Below are positions 7,517 to 13,089 of a stretch of 14,497 bases of DNA, piece by piece. The stretch comes from JBFEYJ01 sp041562215 (GTDB lineage Bacteria; Pseudomonadota; Gammaproteobacteria; Thiohalomonadales; Thiohalomonadaceae), in the NCBI GenBank assembly GCA_041562215.1, contig JBFEYJ010000067.1, positions 1 through 14,497 on the forward strand, read 5' to 3'. Below the pieces are notes generated by a model, which was not told where the DNA came from, ran no database searches, and worked only from the letters and a program-made list of their open reading frames with translations. Position 1 is the stretch's first letter. Each line of letters starts with the position of its first letter. Both the position numbers and the translations under genes were made by a program.

Positions 7517-8827
7517 CTAACGAAGCCACACCTCTACACGGCGGTTCTTGGAGCGGCCGCTACCCGACTCGTTGGAGGCCACCGCGACAGCATTGCCAAA
7601 ACCACGCACCTTGCCGGGTTTAAGGCCCTCCTTAACCAGTAGGTCTGCCACCGTATCGGCACGGTCAGTGGAGAGCTGCAGACTGACAATCGGCATCGCC
7701 TCATTGCTGTCGGCAAAGCCGAACAGCATCAGCTCCTTGCCTTTGTTTTTCGCTTGCGCCATGAACGCCTTGAGTCGGCCGATATCCCGCTGAGCCTTGT
7801 TGTCCAGTTCAGGTGATCCGGGCAAGAAGCGGAAATTGAGCGACAGGCGCTTAGCCCCATTGATCAACGCACGGTACTCCTCAGGCGCATCGGCCTCGAC
7901 AGTTACCTCACTGGCTATCAACGCCTGGGAGACAAATCCTGTCTCCTCCGCGACCTTCTGGCCGGCGTCAGAGACGGCAAACTCGACAAACTTTTTGGCC
8001 AACGGAGAAGCGGTCACTTCAGGCAGGTAGAAAAACAGGCGACGGGCCAGGACATAATCCTCGGTAGCGACAGAGAACGCATCAGGCAGAATAGGCCGGG
8101 CCTCACCGTCCGCAATCGCCAAGGGTTTACTCTCGTGTACAAAGGGCAGACCGACAAAGCCGATACCCGCAGGGTCATTGGCCACCATCCCGGAAATCTC
8201 CGCATGGGAGGCGTCACGCTTTGCGCCGGCAACCAATGGTGCCTTACCCAATACTAAGGACTTGAAAGTGTCATAGGTTCCTGAATTCTCATCCAGCGCG
8301 AAGACATGGATGGGGCCGTCCTTGCCGCCGACCTCAGACCAGTTTTTCACCTCGCCGGAGAAAATCCGCTTCAGGCTTGCCTTGCCCAACTTCACCAGCG
8401 GATTTTTTGCATTGACGACAACCGCGATCCCGTCAAGTCCGATCACATATTCACAGGCCGCCGTGTCGCAGCGACCTGAATTTTTCAGCGCACTTACCTC
8501 ACTGGGCTTAATCGGGCGAGAGGACATCCCGATATGAGCGGATTTATTTTCCAACGCGTTGAAACCGGTGCTCGAACCACGCGAGTCGAGTTCAACGGTC
8601 AGCGACTTTCCGGCGCTATTAATTCCGATGAGCAGATGTTCCGGACCCTCATACTGTTCGGTGATCTGAGTATAGCCCTGCTTTTGCAACCAGTTTTTAA
8701 CCAGGGCCGGGGCAAGTTCTTCCCCTACCGTGTTAGAACCATATATCTTGAGGTCCGCCTCAAACTGAGCGTGTGCTATCCCACACATGCCCAACAGTGC
8801 GATACCCAACAGACGTGACAATCGCAT
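7517..8827 (-). CDS. PstS-like phosphate-binding domain fused to OmpA-like peptidoglycan-binding domain (copy B)
   Basis: A 436-residue paralogue of copy A with the same plan. The signal peptide MRLSRLLGIALLGMCGIAHA is cut before Gln21. The PstS-type domain (about 25-300) has YGSNTVG (29-35), RGSSTGF (83-89), GMSSRPIK, GLDGIAVVV and NSGTYDTFKSLVLG (from 181). The OmpA-like domain (about 326-436) has LSTDRADTVADLLVKEG and SKNRRVEVWLR. Unlike copy A, it has a close cysteine pair (Cys120, Cys125) that could form a small disulfide loop. I chose the ATG at 8827 because GGAGTG lies 3 nt upstream and the signal peptide starts there. The frame is open to 8887, but the extra 20 residues would spoil the signal. 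It has its own Pho-type promoter, divergent from tetR, and its own terminator. Confidence 0.85.
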   Translation of the reverse strand: MRLSRLLGIALLGMCGIAHAQFEADLKIYGSNTVGEELAPALVKNWLQKQGYTQITEQYEGPEHLLIGINSAGKSLTVELDSRGSSTGFNALENKSAHIGMSSRPIKPSEVSALKNSGRCDTAACEYVIGLDGIAVVVNAKNPLVKLGKASLKRIFSGEVKNWSEVGGKDGPIHVFALDENSGTYDTFKSLVLGKAPLVAGAKRDASHAEISGMVANDPAGIGFVGLPFVHESKPLAIADGEARPILPDAFSVATEDYVLARRLFFYLPEVTASPLAKKFVEFAVSDAGQKVAEETGFVSQALIASEVTVEADAPEEYRALINGAKRLSLNFRFLPGSPELDNKAQRDIGRLKAFMAQAKNKGKELMLFGFADSNEAMPIVSLQLSTDRADTVADLLVKEGLKPGKVRGFGNAVAVASNESGSGRSKNRRVEVWLR

Positions 8828-8946
8828 AATCACTCCAGAACGAATTATTGTTAGTAAAATCAATGAGATTTCCTGCTGCTGCCGCAAAGGTGCAGCCTGA
8901 TACTACACGCAAAAGCGTAGCCCGCTCATGACCTGACGCCACGTTT

Positions 8947-8975
8947 GTTACAATTTTATGACATTTCCATAACAA
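8947..8975 (-). promoter_or_regulatory. Triple PhoB half-site array upstream of PstS-OmpA copy B
   Basis: The minus strand carries TTGTTAT-GGAA-ATGTCAT-AAAA-TTGTAAC: three 7-mers in exact 11-bp register, matching CTGTCAT at 5, 6 and 4 of 7 positions, with an A-rich spacer as in the Pho consensus. No good -10 is obvious at the expected distance. The start codon is about 120 bp downstream, so the mRNA leader would be long. It contains a GCTGC/GCAGC stem around 8876-8896. The array is also about 20 bp from the -35 of the divergent tetR promoter. Confidence 0.65.
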
Positions 8976-8994
8976 GGGTCACACTTTTTCCCTG

Positions 8995-9023
8995 TTGACA
9001 TGATGGAACCGGCAAGAGATCAT
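8995..9023 (+). promoter_or_regulatory. Promoter of the tetR-RND operon
   Basis: A perfect -35 TTGACA (8995-9000), a 17-nt spacer and GATCAT (9018-9023; 4/6 to the -10 consensus). Transcription would begin near 9030, inside the palindromic repeats at 9023-9053, which is the expected layout for repression. Confidence 0.65.
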
Positions 9024-9053
9024 TTAACCATTCGGTTAAACCATACGGTTAAA
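9023..9053 (+). promoter_or_regulatory. Probable TetR-family operator (tandem palindromic repeats)
   Basis: TTTAACCATTCGGTTAAA (9023-9040) is a perfect inverted repeat with 7-bp arms. The adjacent AACCATACGGTT (9039-9050) repeats its core. Seen as direct repeats, CCATTCGGTTAAA and CCATACGGTTAAA (9028-9053) match at 12 of 13 positions. The array lies directly downstream of the -10 and ends at the first base of a possible ATG. Autorepression by the neighbouring TetR protein is inferred. No second copy was seen in the window. Confidence 0.65.
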
Positions 9054-9064
9054 TGGAACCCACA

Positions 9065-9724
9065 ATGATCCACGATAGCGCACAAAGTACGGAAAATACC
9101 GCCGAATTGATTCTCGAGTGCATTGCTGAGGTCTTTGCCGAAAAAGGGTATGACGGCTCCCGCGTAAGTGAGCTGGCAGCGGCCTCCGGGGTCAACAAGG
9201 CCACGCTTTATTACCAGATTGGAGACAAAGAGGCACTCTACCACGCCGTGCTTGAGCGTGTATTTCGCCGCACCGCCGACCAGATGGAAGCCGCCGTCGC
9301 TGCCAGTGACGATTGCGAAATGCAGATCAGGGGCATTGTTGATGTCTTCGCCCACACCACCGGGAATGTGCGCTATACCGCGCCCATTCTGCTGCGGGAG
9401 ATCGCTTCCGGTGGGAGTAACCTGTCCCAAGGGGCAATGGAACAAATGGGACGCATTCTTGGCAGCCTGACCGGCAGCCTTCATCGAGGTGAGCAACAAG
9501 GTCGGTTTCGCCCGGTCAACACGTTTATTGTTCACATGATGATTGTCGGCAGCCTGAGTTTCTATGCCGCCAATGAACCCATCCGACGCCGTTTTGCCGA
9601 ACTTCATCCCGAAATCTCAGGGCCTTCACACTTTCTCAGTAACGAAGAGGCCGGAAAACAGATCGCTGACCTGATCCTCGCTTCGATCCGTCAACCTGCA
9701 GCCAACAACAAGGAACAATCATGA
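9065..9724 (+). CDS. TetR/AcrR-family transcriptional regulator
   Basis: A 219-residue one-component repressor. The N-terminal helix-turn-helix is clear: AEVFAEKGYDGSRVSELAAASGVNKATLYYQIGDKEALYHAVL, split here as AEVFAEKGY, then SRVSELAAASGVNKATLYYQ and GDKEALYHAVL. The C-terminal half is the variable ligand-binding and dimer domain, so the effector cannot be read. An in-frame ATG at 9053 would add four residues (MEPT), but it touches the operator and has no ribosome-binding site. The ATG at 9065 has GGAA 6 nt upstream, so I prefer it with modest confidence. Its stop overlaps the RND start by 4 bp (ATGA), implying coupled translation and control of the transporter operon. Confidence 0.9.
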   Translation: MIHDSAQSTENTAELILECIAEVFAEKGYDGSRVSELAAASGVNKATLYYQIGDKEALYHAVLERVFRRTADQMEAAVAASDDCEMQIRGIVDVFAHTTGNVRYTAPILLREIASGGSNLSQGAMEQMGRILGSLTGSLHRGEQQGRFRPVNTFIVHMMIVGSLSFYAANEPIRRRFAELHPEISGPSHFLSNEEAGKQIADLILASIRQPAANNKEQS

Positions 9725-12186
9725 ACAGCCGCTTTCGCCAGCGCATCGAACAGGGTTTCGAATCATTCGGCCACCTGATCTACCGCAACCACTGGAAAAC
9801 CCTGTTTGCTATCTTGCTGCTTATTGCAGCCCTGGCCGGCCAGCTGCCCAAATTGACACTTGATACCTCAACCGAGGGTTTCCTGCATAAAGAAGACCCC
9901 ACTCTTCTCGCCTATAACGCCTTCCGCGAGCAGTTCGGCCGTGACGAACTGATCCTGCTGACCATCAAGGCGCCGACGGTATTCGACAGCGCCTTTCTGG
10001 AAAAACTCCAGCGGCTGCACCGCGAACTGCAAGACAACACACCCTACCTGGATGACATCACCTCCCTGATCAATGCTCGGGACACTCGCGGCGCCGAGGG
10101 GGAGCTGCTGGTGGAGGACTTGCTCGAAAACTGGCCCGAAGATGCACAACAGCTGTCCGACATCAGGAAACGCGCTCTGGGCAATCCGGTTTACCGCAAC
10201 ATGATGCTCTCCGAAGATGGCACCATCACCACCATCGTCCTCAAAACCGATGCCTTTGTCAGCGAGCAGAGCACAGATGATGTTCTCAGCGGATTCGATG
10301 ACATGAGCGTGGAAGCGGAATCATCTTCTTCTACCGACCTCCGTCCCTTTACCGACGCGCTCAACAGCGAGGTGGTCAATAAAGTGCGGAACATCGCTGC
10401 CGGTTACGACAGCGATGGTTTTCGTATCTACCTGGCAGGGTCCCCGGTGGTAAGCGATGTGCTGAAAAAAGCAATGCAGGAGAACATGCGAAAATTCATG
10501 CTCCTGGCCTTTGCCGCCATCGCCCTGGTATTGCTGTTACTGTTCCGTCGCATATCAGGCGTGGTGTTGCCTCTGCTGACGGTTTTGCTATCGTTGGTCT
10601 CAACCCTCGGTCTGATGGGCGCCGCAGGCATACCCTTCAAGCTGCCGACCCAGATTCTGCCCTCATTCCTCCTCGCGGTCGGTATCGGCGCATCGGTCCA
10701 TTTGATGTCCGTCTTCTTTCGCCGGCTGCAGCACCTGCATGAGGAGGGCGAAGGGATAGAGATCAGTGGTCACAAGGAGAACGCCATTGCTTACGCAATG
10801 GGCCACTCGGGGCTGGCGATCGTCATGACCTCACTGACCACGGCAGCCGGTCTCGCCTCCTTCGCAGGCGCCCAGGTAGCGCCGATCAGTGACCTAGGTA
10901 TCGTCGCCGCCATCGGTGTACTCATCGCCCTGATCTATACCCTGGTGCTGACTCCGGCGTTGCTTTCGATATTACCTATCAAAGGAAAAAGCAGTAATAA
11001 CGCCACCGCCCGCCATGCACGTATGGACCGTCTAATGATGGCGATAGCGGACACCTCCACCGGACGCTCGCGCTCGATACTGGTAATAAGCGCCCTGGTC
11101 CTGGCTTTCGGCCTCACTGGCCTGAGCCAGGTAAAATTCTCGCACAAACCCTTTGAGTGGTTGCCGGAGAATGAACCGGCACGCCAGGCCACCGAATTTG
11201 TCGATCAAAATATGCGTGGCGCCAGTGTCGTCGAGGTGGTACTCGACAGTGGAAAGAAAAACGGCTTTCATGAACCCCGTATGATGCAAGGACTGGATGC
11301 CGTCAGTCGCGAAATCGCCACCATCGACCAGGGCGAACTGTTTGTCGGCAAAACCCTCTCTCTGGCTGACATTCTCAAGGAGATCAACAAAGCGCTAAAC
11401 GAGAATCGCGACGATTTTTATACCATTCCGGACAACCGCCCGCTCGTCGCCCAGGAATTCCTGTTGTTTGAAAATTCCGGCTCAGACGACCTCGAGGATT
11501 TCGTCGACTCCCAGTTCAGCAAGGCTCGTCTGAGTGTCAAGATGCCCTGGGTTGACGGCATCCTCCTCGACGACTTTCTTGCCGATCTCGACGGTCGTCT
11601 TGCCCAGACCTTCGGCAGCGATGTCAACGTCATCCTTACCGGCATGAATGCCCTGCTCGGCCGCACGATGTCCGCCACCATTTACTCCATGGCCCAGAGT
11701 TATCTCATCGCCGCCCTGGTGATCACGGTAATGATGATAGTGCTCATCGGCAATATCCGCATCGGCCTGGTGAGCATGATCCCCAACCTTACGCCAATCA
11801 TACTCACGCTTGGATTAATGGGCTGGCTCGGGCTACCGCTGGATTTGTTCACCATGCTGATCGGCTCTATAGCCATCGGTCTGGCGGTGGACGACACCAT
11901 CCACTTCATGCACAACTATCGTCGCTACCACCAGGAGACCGGTGATGTGCGCGAGGCGGTGCGCAAGACCCTGCTTACCACCGGCAGGGCAATGGTCGTA
12001 ACAAGCATTGTGCTGTCCATCGGCTTTTTCCTCTACATGGGCGCCAACCTCAGCAACATAGTGAACTTCGGCCTGCTCACCGGCTTCACCATCATCATGG
12101 CGCTGCTAGCCGACCTGTTCCTCGCCCCGGCGCTGATGACCGAGCTTCACCGCAGTCATCTGATTGCCGATGACAGTGACTATTAA
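9721..12186 (+). CDS. RND/MMPL-family inner-membrane transporter
   Basis: An 821-residue polytopic protein of the RND superfamily (MMPL/COG1033-like), related to transporters that extract lipids or other hydrophobic molecules from the inner membrane. The layout is two repeats of one helix, a large periplasmic loop and five helices: TM1 about 25-42, loop 1 about 43-257, TM2-6 about 258-420, TM7 about 451-470, loop 2 about 471-655, TM8-12 about 660-808. The second half has GLAVDDTIHFMHNYRRYH (from 720) with the Asp pair expected in the proton relay. The equivalent site in the first half is GIGASVHLM (321-329), without acid. Loop 1 contains TDDVLSGFDD (185-194), a motif shared with the DUF1302 protein downstream. 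At under half the length of a loop-rich HAE1 pump (about 1,000 residues) plus no adaptor gene nearby, it is unlikely to be an AcrB-type drug pump. AAGGA inside tetR serves as its ribosome-binding site. Confidence 0.9.
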   Translation: MNSRFRQRIEQGFESFGHLIYRNHWKTLFAILLLIAALAGQLPKLTLDTSTEGFLHKEDPTLLAYNAFREQFGRDELILLTIKAPTVFDSAFLEKLQRLHRELQDNTPYLDDITSLINARDTRGAEGELLVEDLLENWPEDAQQLSDIRKRALGNPVYRNMMLSEDGTITTIVLKTDAFVSEQSTDDVLSGFDDMSVEAESSSSTDLRPFTDALNSEVVNKVRNIAAGYDSDGFRIYLAGSPVVSDVLKKAMQENMRKFMLLAFAAIALVLLLLFRRISGVVLPLLTVLLSLVSTLGLMGAAGIPFKLPTQILPSFLLAVGIGASVHLMSVFFRRLQHLHEEGEGIEISGHKENAIAYAMGHSGLAIVMTSLTTAAGLASFAGAQVAPISDLGIVAAIGVLIALIYTLVLTPALLSILPIKGKSSNNATARHARMDRLMMAIADTSTGRSRSILVISALVLAFGLTGLSQVKFSHKPFEWLPENEPARQATEFVDQNMRGASVVEVVLDSGKKNGFHEPRMMQGLDAVSREIATIDQGELFVGKTLSLADILKEINKALNENRDDFYTIPDNRPLVAQEFLLFENSGSDDLEDFVDSQFSKARLSVKMPWVDGILLDDFLADLDGRLAQTFGSDVNVILTGMNALLGRTMSATIYSMAQSYLIAALVITVMMIVLIGNIRIGLVSMIPNLTPIILTLGLMGWLGLPLDLFTMLIGSIAIGLAVDDTIHFMHNYRRYHQETGDVREAVRKTLLTTGRAMVVTSIVLSIGFFLYMGANLSNIVNFGLLTGFTIIMALLADLFLAPALMTELHRSHLIADDSDY

Positions 12187-12195
12187 CAACCTTTC

Positions 12196-12247
12196 AACGC
12201 AAAGGACGCAAATTGAATGCTTTTTTGAAATTCTTTGTGTCTCTGCG
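12196..12247 (+). repeat. Degenerate GCAAAG/CTTTG-type inverted repeat
   Basis: The 102-bp gap between the RND and LolA-like genes contains ACGCAAAGGACGCAAA on the left and TTCTTTGTGTCTCTGCG on the right. These are imperfect inverse complements around a T-rich centre. Short repeats built on CGCAAAG / CTTTGCG occur between genes in many bacterial genomes, and this looks like a worn copy. It could fold in the mRNA and modulate expression of the downstream pair. No promoter was recognised in the gap. Confidence 0.4.
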
Positions 12248-12288
12248 ACCCTTACGAACTTTGCTTTAAGTCTTTTCAGGAGTACGTG

Positions 12289-13086
12289 ATGAATACTATG
12301 AAGTATCTAATGGCAATAGCGATTTCCCTGTTTGCCGCGCATTCGGCCATGGCGGCAATGAGCGCGCGCGAGATCATGCAAGCGGTGGATGACCGCGACG
12401 ACGGCGACAACCGCGTCTCCGACATGAAGATGGTGCTAATTGACAAAAACGGCAGCGAACGCATCCGCACCATTCGCAGCTTCGAGAAGGATAAGGGTGA
12501 GGACAACCAGCGCATTATGTTTTTCCTGTCACCGGCGGATGTAGAGGACACTGCATTTCTCACCTACGACTATGATGCTTACGACAAAGATGACGATCAG
12601 TGGCTCTACCTGCCGGCGCTTCGCAAGACCAAGCGTATCGCGTCCTCCGATAAGAGCGGCAGCTTTATGGGATCGGACTTCAACTACTCTGACATGACAC
12701 GCAAAAACCTTGATGCCTACGATTTCAAAATACTCAAGGAAGACGATGTTCGAGGCAACAAGGTATGGCTCATCGAGGCGCTGCCGAAAACCCGCAAAGA
12801 AATCGAAGAGAGTGGATACACCAAATCCATCGTCTTCGTCCGCCAGGACAACTTTGTTGTGGTGCGAGCCGTGCACTGGGTCAACGAAGGCAACAGGCTC
12901 AAGTATCAAGATATCAGCCGTCTGGAGCAGATTGAGGGCGTTTGGACCGTCCTTGAGATGAGCATGACCACCAAGAAGGGCCAGACCACCTTGCACAAGA
13001 CCGAGCTGAGCTTCGACAACGTCAAATACAATCAGGAGCTGGGGGAGGAGATGTTCAGCATCCGCCGACTGGAAAAGGGGCTGTAA
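12289..13086 (+). CDS. LolA-like periplasmic protein (outer membrane lipoprotein-sorting protein family)
   Basis: A 265-residue secreted protein of the LolA_like family often encoded next to MMPL/RND transporters. The signal peptide is MNTMKYLMAIAISLFAAHSA followed by MA-A. The mature part has family stretches: QRIMFFLSPADVEDTAFLTY (about 75-93), DDQWLYLPALRKTKRIASSD (about 102-121), GSFMGSDFNYSDM (about 124-136), and a C-terminal FDNVKYNQELGEEMFSIRRL. By analogy with LolA it may carry a hydrophobic molecule across the periplasm; true LolA carries lipoproteins, but this protein is a distant relative and its cargo is unknown. I chose the ATG at 12289 because AGGAG sits 6 nt before it. The frame is open to 12235, but those 18 residues are Cys-rich and precede the signal peptide. 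The DUF1302 gene starts 3 bp after its stop. Confidence 0.85.
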   Translation: MNTMKYLMAIAISLFAAHSAMAAMSAREIMQAVDDRDDGDNRVSDMKMVLIDKNGSERIRTIRSFEKDKGEDNQRIMFFLSPADVEDTAFLTYDYDAYDKDDDQWLYLPALRKTKRIASSDKSGSFMGSDFNYSDMTRKNLDAYDFKILKEDDVRGNKVWLIEALPKTRKEIEESGYTKSIVFVRQDNFVVVRAVHWVNEGNRLKYQDISRLEQIEGVWTVLEMSMTTKKGQTTLHKTELSFDNVKYNQELGEEMFSIRRLEKGL

Positions 13087-13089
13087 GGG

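Noticed and set aside
8828..8887. Upstream extension of PstS-OmpA copy B to 8887
   Set aside because: The extra 20 residues precede the signal peptide and lack a ribosome-binding site, whereas GGAGTG directly precedes 8827.
12235..12288. Upstream start for the LolA-like protein at 12235
   Set aside because: The added segment lies in the repeat region and precedes a clear signal peptide with its own AGGAG.
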